From Halanaerobiales bacterium (lineage in GTDB: Bacteria > Bacillota_F > Halanaerobiia > DY22613): a stretch of 64,000 nucleotides of DNA. The stretch is taken from NCBI GenBank assembly GCA_023128035.1, contig JAGMES010000004.1, positions 12,455 through 76,454 on the forward strand. The letters are read 5' to 3'. Each line of letters begins with the position of its first letter. Position 1 is the stretch's first letter. Shown in pieces: positions 15,001 to 20,818 of the stretch. The position numbers and the translations under genes were made by a program. The notes below the pieces were generated by a model. That model searched no databases, was not told the origin of the DNA, and saw only the letters and a list, made by a program, of their open reading frames with translations.

Positions 15001-18000
15001 ATTTACCAGGTTATGTCTTTGACCGGAAAAGTTTTTACTTAAAGTCAGAGATCAATACCCAACAGGATCTGTTTGATGATTTTGGATTGAATGAAGTGGC
15101 ATGTGAGAAAGTGTTAGATGCTGTGAACATGCACGAACAGGGAATTTGTCTGCTTTGTCCTGATAATCTTGGTATTGAACAATTTTTGGCACGCAAACAA
15201 AGTCAGGAAAACCATAATATTATTCAAATTCGCCCAGGAACAGAGTTTAAAAAGAACGATGAACGAAGCTATACGATTCGCCCTAATTGTGAAGAAGATT
15301 TTGAAGCCCTGTTTAAAGAACTTAGTCTGAACCAAAGGAGTAAGAAAATTGATACAAGGAAAGTAGATCACGCAGTAAATAAAGTAACTATACGAGATAA
15401 TTTATATACAATTTTACGTGATCTATATACGGGTGAAGATTTTGAGCTGACAGACTATATTAATGAACTAGATTTAGACTCGATTGATATCATGCAATTT
15501 ATTGGAAAAGTAAAGAAAGCATATAATGTAGATGTAAAGATGAGATTATTCTTTGAATCACTAACACTTAATGAATTATTTAATACTATTGAGAAGTTAG
15601 TGAAAGGTTCTGATGAAGAAGATCTAATTTCAGTACAACCAGCACAGGAGTATTATCCAGTATCTTCAGCCCAAAAACGTATGTTGGTTCTTAATCAATT
15701 GGATGATCAAACAACCAGTTATAATATCTCACTTGCGTTGACCATTGAGGGTAAGTTTGATAAAGAGGCCTTTGAGAATGCAATTTATAAATTGTTCAAA
15801 CGCCATGAAGCTTTTAGGACATCTTTTGCTTTTATTGATGGAGAAGCAGTACAAAAAATTCATCCTAATCTTGACTTTAAGATTGAATACATAAAAGCAG
15901 AAGAAAATGAACTTGATAAGATTACAGAAGAATTTTATAAACCGTTTGATTTAAGCAAAGCTCCTTTACTTAGAGTAGGGTTAGTTGAATATGCTGATAA
16001 ACATCTATTTATGATTGATATGCAACATATCATTTCCGATGGTTTTTCTATGGATATTTTCTTTACAGAGTTTATCAAGTTATATAATGGAGAAAAATTA
16101 GATGAATTGAGAATTCAGTATAAAGATTTTGCAATTTGGCATAATGGGTATCTTCAATCTGAAGAAATGAAGCAACAGCAAGCATATTGGTTAAATCTCT
16201 TTAAAGGTGAGATTCCAGTATTGAATGTTCCTATAGATTATCCAAGACCATTGGTAAGAGATTTAAAAGGAGATTTTGTATGGTTTGAGTTAAACGAGGA
16301 ATTAACAGCTCAGATTCATGAGCTTGCCAAATCAAGAGATATGAGCCTGTATATGCTATTATTATCAGCTTTCAATCTTTTACTCTATAAGTACACAGGT
16401 CAGGAAGATATTGTGATTGGTTCGCCAATTGCTGGTAGGCGTTATCCAGATGTAGAAAGGATTATTGGAATGTTTGTAAATACTCTAGTCATGCGAAATT
16501 ATCTAGCAGCGGAACAGACCTTTACTCAATTTATGAATCAAGTCAAGGAAAATACCTTACAAGCATTTGAAAATCAGGATTATCCATTTGAGATGCTAGT
16601 TGAAAGACTGAATCTGGAGCGGAATTTAAGTCATAATCCGTTGTTTGATGTGATGTTTGTTTTACAAAATGCTGTTGATTCTGAAATTAGCTCAAAAGAT
16701 TTAAAATTTTACATGTATGAATTTGCCTTAACAACTGCACTATTTGATCTAACTTTTGAAGGATATGAGATTGATGATCGGTTAGGTTTCAATATTCAAT
16801 ATGCTACACAACTCTTCAAAAAAGAGACAATTGAAAGAATGACAGAGCATTTTTGTAATATACTGAATGCAATCATTCAAAATCCTGAGTTACGTCTCTC
16901 AGAAATTAATATGATTTCGCCAGAGGGAAAATATCAGCTCACAATTGGCTTTAATGAGACCAATCAAGAATATCCGAAAGATAAAACGATTCAGCAGTTA
17001 TTTGAAGAGAATGTAGAAAAGAGGATAGATCAGATCGCGGTTATATTTGGAGAGAATCATTTAACATATGGAGAGTTAAATGAGAAGGCGAATCAACTTG
17101 CCAGAATATTGACAGAAAAAGGAGTTAAACCAGATAAGATTGTAGGTATCATGATGGAGTCCTCATTGGAAATGTTCATCGGGATTTTAGGTATTTTAAA
17201 AGCAGACGGAGCTTATTTGCCAATTGATCCAAAATATCCAATTAATAGAATAGAGTACATGTTATCAGATAGCAAAACGTCTATCTTATTAACACAATAT
17301 CATTTAGTAAATCAGATTAAATTTAGTGGTGAAATGATTTCAATTGATGCAGAAGAGTTATATAGAGGTGATATGAGAAATTTACCTAAGATTAGTACTG
17401 CGAAAGATCTAGCATATGTGATATATACTTCTGGATCGACAGGTAAGCCAAAGGGAGTAATGATTGAACATCACTCATTAGTCAATTTAGTTGTATGGTA
17501 TAATCATTGCTATAAAGTAACAGACTTAGATAGAAGCACCAAATATGCAGGATTTAGTTTCGATGCTTCTGTATTGGAAATATTCCCTTATATGATTACA
17601 GGATCAACAATTCATATTATTCCTGAGGAGATAAGATTGGATATCAATATGTTGAATGAGTATTTTGAAAACAATAGGATTACAATCAGCTTTTTACCTA
17701 CTCAGTTATGTGAACAGTTTATGAATGTTGATAACCAATCATTAAGATTGTTGCTTACAGGTGGAGATAAGCTAAGAAGTTATAAAAAGAGAAACTATCA
17801 AATTGTAAATATTTATGGGCCAGCTGAAAATACCGTAGCTACGACAAGTTTTGTAGTTGATAAAGACTATGCTAATATCCCGATTGGTAAACCGATAGCG
17901 AATACAAAAGTATATATATTGGATGCAGAAAATCATTTGCAACCGATAGGAATAGCAGGTGAGCTTTGTATTGTTGGAGATGGTTTAAGTAGAGGTTATC

Positions 18001-19445
18001 TAAATCATTCTAATTTAACAGAAGAAAAATTTGTCCTGAACATATATCAACCGGGTCGTAGAATGTATAGGACAGGAGATTTGGCGAGATGGCTAGCAGA
18101 TGGAAGTATTGAATTTTTGGGAAGGATAGACGATCAAGTTCAGATTAGAGGATTTAGAATTGAGTTAGGTGAGATAGAAAATCAACTTTTGAGTCATCCA
18201 AAGATTCGCAAAGCGGTAGTTATGGATAGGGAAGATACCAATAGAAACAAATATCTCTGTGCTTATATCGTTTCAGATGGAGAATTTAAGATAGCTGATT
18301 TAAGAAGATATCTAGGTAAAGAATTACCAGATTATATGATTCCTGCTCACTTTATCAGTTTAGATCAAATACCACTAACGCCGAATGGTAAGATTGATCG
18401 GCGAGCACTACCTAAACCAGATGTCAGTGTAAACATACGAACTGAATATGTGGCTCCTAAAACAGAAGTTGAAAAGAAGATGGCGGAAATATGGTCAGAG
18501 ATATTGGGAGTAGAACGAGTCGGGGTCAATGATAACTTCTTTGAATTAGGTGGACATTCTTTAACTGCAATCTCTGTTGTACAGAAAGTAAATGAAGATT
18601 TGGGTGTAGAACTACCATTACGAGAATTTATGAAAAATCCAAAGATATGTGAACTCGCTAGTTCTATCAGAGATTTTAAGAAGGTGTGTGTAGGTTATTT
18701 AGAGAAGGATGATAATCTGATATTATTAAAGACTGGTAATGATCAAACCAGACATCTCTTCCTGATTCATGATGGAAGTGGTGAAGTTGGAGGATATATC
18801 GACTTCTGTGAGCATATAATATCTGATTTCAACTATTGGGGAATTCGTGCAGATAGGTTAGAAGATTATCCAGCAGATGAATTGACAATTGAAGAGATTG
18901 CGCGAAAATATATAGAAAAGATCAGAGTGATTCAACCAGATGGGTCGTATTACATCGCTGGTTGGAGTTTGGGTGGTACTATCGCTTTTGAAATGATCAG
19001 TCAGTTAGAAGAGCTAGGGGAAGAAGTTGCATTTGGTGTTTTAATCGATACTTATCCACCAGAGTTGGATTCATGGGAAGAGATTGATGAAATTGCTGTT
19101 GGATCAGAAGAGGGAGATCTTGACGAGTTCAAAAATTCTATCCCTGTTGAAATAGCAAATGTAATACCGAATTTTGAGCACCTCAGTATTAAAAAAGTTA
19201 TCCACTATTTGAATGTTATTAGAATTTTATTCAATGCACGAGTGCATTATATCCCTACTAGAAAGATTGATACTCAGATTCACTTCTTTAAAGCAATTGC
19301 AACAGAGATGCCTAATCAAGATGAATGGAATCAATACTGTATTAGACCAATGAAAGTATATGAAATTGCTGGAGATCATTTTTCGATTTTTAGATCAGAG
19401 GAGGTAGTGGGTTTTGCTGAGGTGTTTGGGAAGATACTTAGGTAA
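3..19445 (+). CDS. Hybrid NRPS-PKS lipopeptide megasynthase, 5'-partial, terminal thioesterase
   Basis: The frame is open to the left edge, so the Met codon at 123 is internal. Domains by approximate base: fatty-acyl-AMP-ligase-type adenylation end (3-560; TGDIGF, GQNYYPYDLE), ACP (590-815; GLNSLKM), C (865-2150), A1 (2230-3720), PCP (3740-3990), C (4025-5320), A2 (5360-6820), PCP (6840-7070), KS1 (7155-8415; Cys in TACSSA, ETHGTGTK, NIGH), degenerate AT (8455-9350), ACP (9415-9635), C (9695-10970), A3 (11035-12520), PCP (12550-12770), KS2 (12875-14125), degenerate AT (14160-15050), KR structural remnant (15140-15335), ACP (15385-15610), C (15645-16910), A4 (16985-18420), PCP (18450-18680), TE (18715-19440; GWSLGG, GDHFSIF). 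By-eye specificity codes: A1 DVWHFSLVE (serine-like), A2 DPEDIGHVD (unassigned), A3 DFWNLGVVL (threonine-like), A4 DALFLGIVA (hydrophobic). No epimerase, active KR or DH is present. The C-terminal TE marks this as the last enzyme of its line, and a terminator follows. The product is inferred to be an acylated tetrapeptide with two malonyl-derived extensions. Confidence 0.95.
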   Translation: MRICDNQGNLVDDNIVGHIQVRGKTVTPGYYNAEELTTDAMTSDGWFKTGDIGFLSNGRLTAVDRVKNIIFVKGQNYYPYDLERITHEVDGIEPDQIGICGVKDEKEHIEKIVAFVQHSDSLTNFILIVLSLKRFFSKKTGLEIAEVVPVLSLSKTVSGKIQRFKLAIQYKNGQYDSVLKELDHLLNKEVMSRHIDLPTNEIEEKVIKICTEIFRTERIGVYDNLMELGLNSLKMTSLILSIHKVFDVELTHSQIVQNAIVKKLSELIEKSDKSIYRTIQIVEENESSKYLVSSAQKRIFALNQLNQDSTSYNISYMMVIEGMLDVERLKNVCDKIVERHDSLRTSFELLDGQPISHVHKNVNFKVEEWEVEENELEKVATQFVRPFDLSKAPLFRVGLAKYADKKYLLMFDMYHIISDGRSLEILIEELIQLYSMNDLPDVKIQYKDYTMWEKKFITSSSYKKQEEYWLNNFTGEIPVLNMPIDYVEGATNGAGRPAVITYKGDQLNFEIGEEFTAKLNSLAKKNGATLYMVLLAAYSILLSKYSGQEDIIVGSPIAGRRHQDLENIIGMFVNTLAIRNFPVAEKTFIEFLVEVKDRALKAYENQDYQFEMLVEKLNLERNLSRNPLFDMMFVLQNIDQKDIVINDLRFRPVDFKKNTAKFDIELSAFKRDGGLSFNLEYSTELFKHETMERFSKHFIEIVTGIIENSEVKIAELDMISNEEKEQILFKFNDTDKDFPGSKTIYQLFEEQVERTPEQIAAIFNDEYLTYQELNQKANQLARVLRTKGVKNDYVVGIMLHRSLEMIIGIFAIMKAGGAYLPIAPKYPTERIEFMLEDSNQRVLLTKGNYNVDFKCDGEILDLSDETLYLSDIDNLPMINGVNDLAYVIYTSGSTGKPKGVMIEHQAVVNRITWEQRKYPITSVDTILQKTPFTFDVSVWELFWWSIAGARVCFLKQDGEKEPETIVEAIDKYQITIMHFVPSMLTAFLNYIENFPDKIDKISSLRKVFASGEALKPTQVKNFNHLLNKANKTKLYNLYGPTEATVEVSYFECLPEKNLDIIPIGKPIDNIQLYILNKENKLQPIGVCGELHIGGIGLARGYLNRDKLTREKFIPSPFNHGRRIYKTGDLARWLPDGNIEYLGRIDHQVKVRGLRIELGEIEAKLLEHEDVNETVVLVKENSGDQFIAAYFTAEKELSNKELQEYLLKSLPDYMVPSYFVKLDSIPLTSNGKANRKALLDIEINTNISTEYVAPTTEAEEKLVAIFSEVLSIEKLGIHDNFFKLGGHSLKAIELISKIYKEFNVSLQVKEIFSSPTAHQLVQYFSEREEELYLPIERVKDKDYYPASSAQRRIFALRQLDDGITYNMPLIKIIKGDLNQNNFKRAVEEVIKRHDSFWMSFDLMNGEIVQRLQKDAEFEVGEFEVSEDQIEKIVSEFVRPFDLSKPPLVRANLIKCADKYIFMLDMHHIISDGKSLQIFIDELIDVYCGKELAKLDIQYEDYAVWQENFLTTELYKKQEQHWLEAFADEIPALAMSTDFPRPKEMSFEGEIYRFGLNTELDDQLYALTKENGISLFMVLMALYNILLMKYTSQEDIVVGTVTAGRNHPELQNIIGMFVNTLAVRTKLSGDNKFIEFLEEVKKNLLTIYENQDYQFDMLVEKLGLKRDFSRNPLFDTMFAFEERGNSISNFENITLVPYELKNYKVAKFDLSLIAVEVEDGLIFELEYNTGLFKKETIERLASHFSNIIKEIVANPEILISDIEVISEKEKHRLLFENNDTKTSYPLEYTIHQLFEEQVSITPDEVAVIFEDKRLTYLELSQKVNQLARVLRNKGVDSDQIVGIMVEKSLKMVIGIMGILKAGGAYLPLDPMYPKERISYILKDSDIQIFLTQFQFCDQMEWDGEIVDLEDERIYQGQPLIKNINHPNDLAYILYTSGSTGLPKGVMVEHQSVVNLVTWYKIKYNLKENRNVLQLTNYIFDPSVEQIFGTLLSGGRLYLAKKDLMSNKDLFIKYIEENQINIVDFIPSVLNELLIENPKVDSISAIICGGERLDDSLKDKIIAKGYQLYNHYGPTETTVDATVAECSEGKTVIGKPIANTQCYIVDKYNNLLPVDVVGELCISGVGLARGYLNRPKLTEAKFVPNVFWHNPLINGERMYKTGDLARWLPDGNIEFLGRVDNQVKIRGFRIELGEIENHLLKHQQVKEVAVIDKTRTDGTKYLCAYIVSKKEMSVIELREFLGRDLPEYMIPFHFVSLESMPFTSNGKIDRKALPEVEDNIHLGENFVEPVNETEERLAKIWAKVLGIEKIGVTNKFFEVGGDSIKIIRLNSLINQEFNSELNVTDLFNYSTIRQIAKFFSTDHSKREEMYLKRLRSKNTKKNISDKHIDIAVVGMSGRFPGANDLDEFWRNLSFGQEWVRDLPKSRITELEDMMGDFGRKEFGKAGYLDNVTLFEPEIFALSREESKFIDPQQRLLLELVEEAILDAGYNPEKLAGEKMGVLVAESENEYTRTFKTISPMAFINIPSVTGAGRISYFYNFTGPAVNVGTACSSALVALYYACQSLILNEVDATLVGGVNLNIFPIIRDDQEKVPILSINQQVRAFDKDADGTLAGEGGGVLFIKTLDSALEDGDSIYAIIKGWAINNDGNRSNGMSSPSEEGQADVVLTAIEKAEIDPLSLSYIETHGTGTKIGDPIEFAGLNKAFNSLGYKRQTLGIGSLKTNIGHLDGASGIASMIKTILALKNRKIPASLNFDEPNPLIKFENSSIYINDRLTDWESDTVRRAGVTSLGLIGTNAHIVIEEVLEKSTVLKTESDEQYLDIVQLSARTAYSLELMVKKLNKYLRKHPTLTLDDIAYTLNNGRRSYKHKFVTIAENTEDLIKILDSFNTQKLKDGEKYWVYQQPKKTKLSHAAFVIPDFVDEALEIYQGLNSEPVFKKHYDEYLQSLLDKDLHDVDIKDPKIQFTISMIAYAKMLETYAGKPDEIFGFGLGKIVSDFLSEKISFTECIAKVRNNNENRFILKENNLRELESVVIGRGVNLLAVFSLNQRLSNVFADFFRKERPTLLLLEPKVDIFYAAILEMMKKGLEINWQAVYRTQKRRRLNLPGYVFDRRSYYLQTETNLFDAEIKSEFYNAHVSKDLIQDHLLSMLRDLHIGENFELTDNLSELELDSVDILQFVGKVKKAYGIDVPMKLFFEQLKVGELFNIIEASTKDSKEENLILIQPLKESAYTSTYPITSAQKRLLVINGFDKDSISYNIYGGIVIEGELDLERFERAIKGLVQRHESFRTSFTISNGEPAQKIHQNLDFQIEYIQTEGKYLEKTVDQFFTPFDLSEAPLLRVGLVEYDKKYLFLFNMHHIISDGTSMIIFFNEFQMLYQGEQLEELRVQYKDFAVWQNEYLNSEQVKKQEAYWLDTFAGENAISVLNLMTDYSRPLKRDYKGKSVHFELSEELSVSLKEFVNVNNVTLYMVLLAALNVLLHKYTDQEDIIIGSPITGRRHADLEKIIGMFVNTLAMRNAPVAEKTFIQFLAEVKENALRAFDNQDYQFEKLVTKLNLERDLSRNPLFDIMFVLQNDGNVGFEMDDLKCSLYEFESNIAQFDITFEGVEIQDRLIFNIYYATQLYKEETINRICRNFANLLNEIILNPELSISEFEMITDEEKQQLLVDFNDTKTNDPNDQTIVQLFEAQVERTPERIAAVCEDECLTYRELNERANQLGRVLRKHGAGPEELVGIIAEPSLEMIIGMLAIVKAGGAYLPINPDYPEDRIAYTLKDSQTKILLTQQVLLEQISFTGEIIQIDDSKIYMGDSSNLNHLNKPDDLLYVIYTSGSTGKPKGVMIEHQNLIPLIVNARLKFDFNENDVWTMFHSFCFDFSVWEMYGPLLYGGKMVVIPKLAVKNPAEFLKILKKEKVTVINQTPTALYNLSAEEMKDETKELQLRYILFGGEAAQPIHLKAFYEKYPETKLINVYGITETTVLATFKVISTVEINTNLSNIGKPLPDLKTYLFDKNMHLVPIGAPGEICIAGYGVSQGYLNRPALTAEKFVQNPYVPDERLYRSGDLARLLPNGEMEYLGRIDHQVNIRGFRIELGEIENQLLHHQMVKEAVVIARNDAKGNQYICAYLILEGELSIVELREYLLKQLPEYMIPAYFMQLDKIPTTSNGKVDRKALPEPIGNLNTGVNYEAPKNEVETKLANIWSEVLGVKNIGINNKFFEVGGDSLKIIRLTDQINHEFNSNVTVTDLFKFSTIREMSSLLTDSSDEKALDSVNNLVFKNHVSFKNRSIEGTSYKDDDIAIIGISGRFPGADNLEEFWSNLASGKDLIRDLPESRIDELNKMLGEANQGRFMKGGHLDHVTLFEPEIFALSYEESKYIDPQHRLLLELVEEAILDSGYDPLKLSGQNIGVFLAMGENAYTPFFKSPSPMAFANMPTVSGAGRVAYLYNFAGPALNIDTACSSSLVALHNACQSLIRDETDAILIGGVSLDIFPVKIDDMEKLPIISHSQQIRTFDKDADGTILGEGGGIIFIKLVSKALEDGDPIHAIIKGSAINSDGRRSNGMSSPSEDGQADVILSAVKNADIDPLSISYIETHGTGTKIGDPIEVAGISQALNILGYKKQSVPIGSLKTNIGHLDKAAGIANVIKAVLSLKNKKIPASLHFDEPNPLIRFEDSPVYVNDCLADWESDTVRRVGVTSLGLIGTNAHVIVEEFLEEKRRASKEHPNIVRISARTRYSLENMMKNLRDYLVCHSELTLDDIAYTLNQGRRSYKHNFIAIVENTDDLINILNASITEKLQTKEKYWLYQQSKKKVPIVSGFFIPDLEDVDLAQFKLLSEKQPGFKEYYDQSINDLNDQTVASDLEIQYIINMYSYAKLMETYSVKPVKVLGIGRGIIIADLISGKITLEECIEKVKNYAKAVLAEKKVSEIVNKFLEEKVNFLIVFAPDLRLTNLFTDLCVAEEKLGLLILKSEIYSLYCALSEMIKEGLNVEWDKVYHGQNVKRLNLPGYVFDRKSFYLKSEINTQQDLFDDFGLNEVACEKVLDAVNMHEQGICLLCPDNLGIEQFLARKQSQENHNIIQIRPGTEFKKNDERSYTIRPNCEEDFEALFKELSLNQRSKKIDTRKVDHAVNKVTIRDNLYTILRDLYTGEDFELTDYINELDLDSIDIMQFIGKVKKAYNVDVKMRLFFESLTLNELFNTIEKLVKGSDEEDLISVQPAQEYYPVSSAQKRMLVLNQLDDQTTSYNISLALTIEGKFDKEAFENAIYKLFKRHEAFRTSFAFIDGEAVQKIHPNLDFKIEYIKAEENELDKITEEFYKPFDLSKAPLLRVGLVEYADKHLFMIDMQHIISDGFSMDIFFTEFIKLYNGEKLDELRIQYKDFAIWHNGYLQSEEMKQQQAYWLNLFKGEIPVLNVPIDYPRPLVRDLKGDFVWFELNEELTAQIHELAKSRDMSLYMLLLSAFNLLLYKYTGQEDIVIGSPIAGRRYPDVERIIGMFVNTLVMRNYLAAEQTFTQFMNQVKENTLQAFENQDYPFEMLVERLNLERNLSHNPLFDVMFVLQNAVDSEISSKDLKFYMYEFALTTALFDLTFEGYEIDDRLGFNIQYATQLFKKETIERMTEHFCNILNAIIQNPELRLSEINMISPEGKYQLTIGFNETNQEYPKDKTIQQLFEENVEKRIDQIAVIFGENHLTYGELNEKANQLARILTEKGVKPDKIVGIMMESSLEMFIGILGILKADGAYLPIDPKYPINRIEYMLSDSKTSILLTQYHLVNQIKFSGEMISIDAEELYRGDMRNLPKISTAKDLAYVIYTSGSTGKPKGVMIEHHSLVNLVVWYNHCYKVTDLDRSTKYAGFSFDASVLEIFPYMITGSTIHIIPEEIRLDINMLNEYFENNRITISFLPTQLCEQFMNVDNQSLRLLLTGGDKLRSYKKRNYQIVNIYGPAENTVATTSFVVDKDYANIPIGKPIANTKVYILDAENHLQPIGIAGELCIVGDGLSRGYLNHSNLTEEKFVLNIYQPGRRMYRTGDLARWLADGSIEFLGRIDDQVQIRGFRIELGEIENQLLSHPKIRKAVVMDREDTNRNKYLCAYIVSDGEFKIADLRRYLGKELPDYMIPAHFISLDQIPLTPNGKIDRRALPKPDVSVNIRTEYVAPKTEVEKKMAEIWSEILGVERVGVNDNFFELGGHSLTAISVVQKVNEDLGVELPLREFMKNPKICELASSIRDFKKVCVGYLEKDDNLILLKTGNDQTRHLFLIHDGSGEVGGYIDFCEHIISDFNYWGIRADRLEDYPADELTIEEIARKYIEKIRVIQPDGSYYIAGWSLGGTIAFEMISQLEELGEEVAFGVLIDTYPPELDSWEEIDEIAVGSEEGDLDEFKNSIPVEIANVIPNFEHLSIKKVIHYLNVIRILFNARVHYIPTRKIDTQIHFFKAIATEMPNQDEWNQYCIRPMKVYEIAGDHFSIFRSEEVVGFAEVFGKILR

Positions 19446-19485
19446 TTAAGAATTATATATAGGTAAAAATTAACAACTTCTAAAT

Positions 19486-19518
19486 AACCTGGCGATGTTA
19501 TTCGCCAGGTTTATTTTT
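19486..19518 (+). terminator. Rho-independent terminator of the NRPS-PKS gene
   Basis: A perfect 10-bp stem (AACCTGGCGA with TCGCCAGGTT) and a 6-nt loop are followed by a T-rich tail. It lies 40 nt after the stop codon and separates the assembly-line gene from the glutamate synthase operon. Confidence 0.9.
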
Positions 19519-19625
19519 TAGGTTTGTTCCTATCTCACCCTCAAACAATGGTTCTAGACAATACTGCGAAAATTGAGTAAATAATTTTTGCTATTTTTTT
19601 ACTAGTCTGTCTATTCCAATATCAC

Positions 19626-19654
19626 TTGATTATTACGTATCTTTACTGTATAAT
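19626..19654 (+). promoter_or_regulatory. Sigma-A-type promoter of the split glutamate synthase operon
   Basis: TTGATT and a perfect TATAAT are separated by exactly 17 bp. They lie about 60 nt upstream of the first start codon and downstream of the preceding terminator, so the operon should be transcribed independently of the NRPS gene. Confidence 0.75.
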
Positions 19655-19714
19655 TATTTAAATAACCCCCTATTTAATTCGCTAAAGTACTAAAGTATCG
19701 AGGAGGGAGCAGAA

Positions 19715-20818
19715 ATGAAAATACCATCAGGTTGTGCAATTGCTGGAATAATGGATACAACAGGAGCAAAGATAAATGGACAACAGATAAGAGAAATGAT
19801 CAAAGTTATGCATGAACGCTCAAATGGCTTAGGGGGAGGATTTGCGGGATATGGGATTTATCCTGAATATAAAGATTGTTATGCATTTCATATCATGGCA
19901 ATGACTAAAGAAAGTCAAAATACCTTAGAAGTAGAGCTTAGTAAAGATTTCACGATTGAGTTGAGTGAAGAAATACCGACAGTCCTGACAAAGAAGATTC
20001 AAAATTCTCCAATCCTTTGGAGATATTTTTTAACCTTAAAAGAAAATCACATAAAAAACCTTGATGAAGACGAAGAACAGATTACTGAGTTTGTAAAAAG
20101 CCGAGTATTAGAATGGAATCATGTATTAAAAGATTTATATATCGTTTCTTCGGGGAAAAACATGGGAGTCTTTAAAGGAGTGGGCTATCCTGAAGATTTA
20201 GCGGATTTTTATCAATTAGAGGAATATGATGGATATATTTGGACAGCACATGGTAGATTTCCGACGAATACACCAGGTTGGTGGGCTGGAGCACACCCAT
20301 TGGCATTGATGGATCTATCTGTCGTACACAATGGTGAAATATCATCATATGGAACAAATAAGCGTTTTCTTGAGATGAATAACTATTATTGTGATCTCAG
20401 GACTGATACTGAGGTTATTGCTTATATTATAGATCTTTTAAATAATAAACATAAGTTACCAATGGAATTGGTATATAAAGTTTTAGCTGCACCATTTTGG
20501 GCCAAAATCGATAAATCTGAAGATAGAGAACTTCTCACGGTTTTACGTAAAACTTATGAGAGTGCTCTATTAAATGGTCCTTTTAGTATTATTGTAGCAA
20601 ACCCTACTTCGATGGTTGGGTTTAATGATCGGATAAAACTTCGTCCAATGGTAGTAGGCTATAAGGGAAGCAAAGTGTATATGGCGAGTGAAGAAGCAGC
20701 TATAAGAGTTGTATGTCCAGAACCAGATAAATTTGCTTTTCCAAAAGCAGGAGAGGCAGTTATTGCTCATTTAGATCAAGAGGTAGCCAGGGTAGGAAAG
20801 AAGGTGATTAGCTTATGA
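19715..20818 (+). CDS. Glutamate synthase glutaminase domain protein (class II amidotransferase)
   Basis: This is the stand-alone amidotransferase part of a split glutamate synthase. It would release ammonia from glutamine for the FMN subunit encoded next. The likely nucleophile is Cys7 (GCAIAGIMDTTG), preceded by a six-residue stretch MKIPSG that must be removed to expose it as an N-terminal nucleophile. Class II motifs include GRFPTNTPG, the HNGE glutamine-binding segment and LRTDTEVIAY. At 367 residues it matches the N-terminal domain of bacterial GltB without the rest. A strong GAGGAGGG site lies 7 nt before ATG. The stop overlaps the next start by 4 nt, indicating translational coupling. 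Cytoplasmic. The substrate assignment follows from the neighbouring FMN and GXGXG proteins. Confidence 0.9.
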   Translation: MKIPSGCAIAGIMDTTGAKINGQQIREMIKVMHERSNGLGGGFAGYGIYPEYKDCYAFHIMAMTKESQNTLEVELSKDFTIELSEEIPTVLTKKIQNSPILWRYFLTLKENHIKNLDEDEEQITEFVKSRVLEWNHVLKDLYIVSSGKNMGVFKGVGYPEDLADFYQLEEYDGYIWTAHGRFPTNTPGWWAGAHPLALMDLSVVHNGEISSYGTNKRFLEMNNYYCDLRTDTEVIAYIIDLLNNKHKLPMELVYKVLAAPFWAKIDKSEDRELLTVLRKTYESALLNGPFSIIVANPTSMVGFNDRIKLRPMVVGYKGSKVYMASEEAAIRVVCPEPDKFAFPKAGEAVIAHLDQEVARVGKKVISL

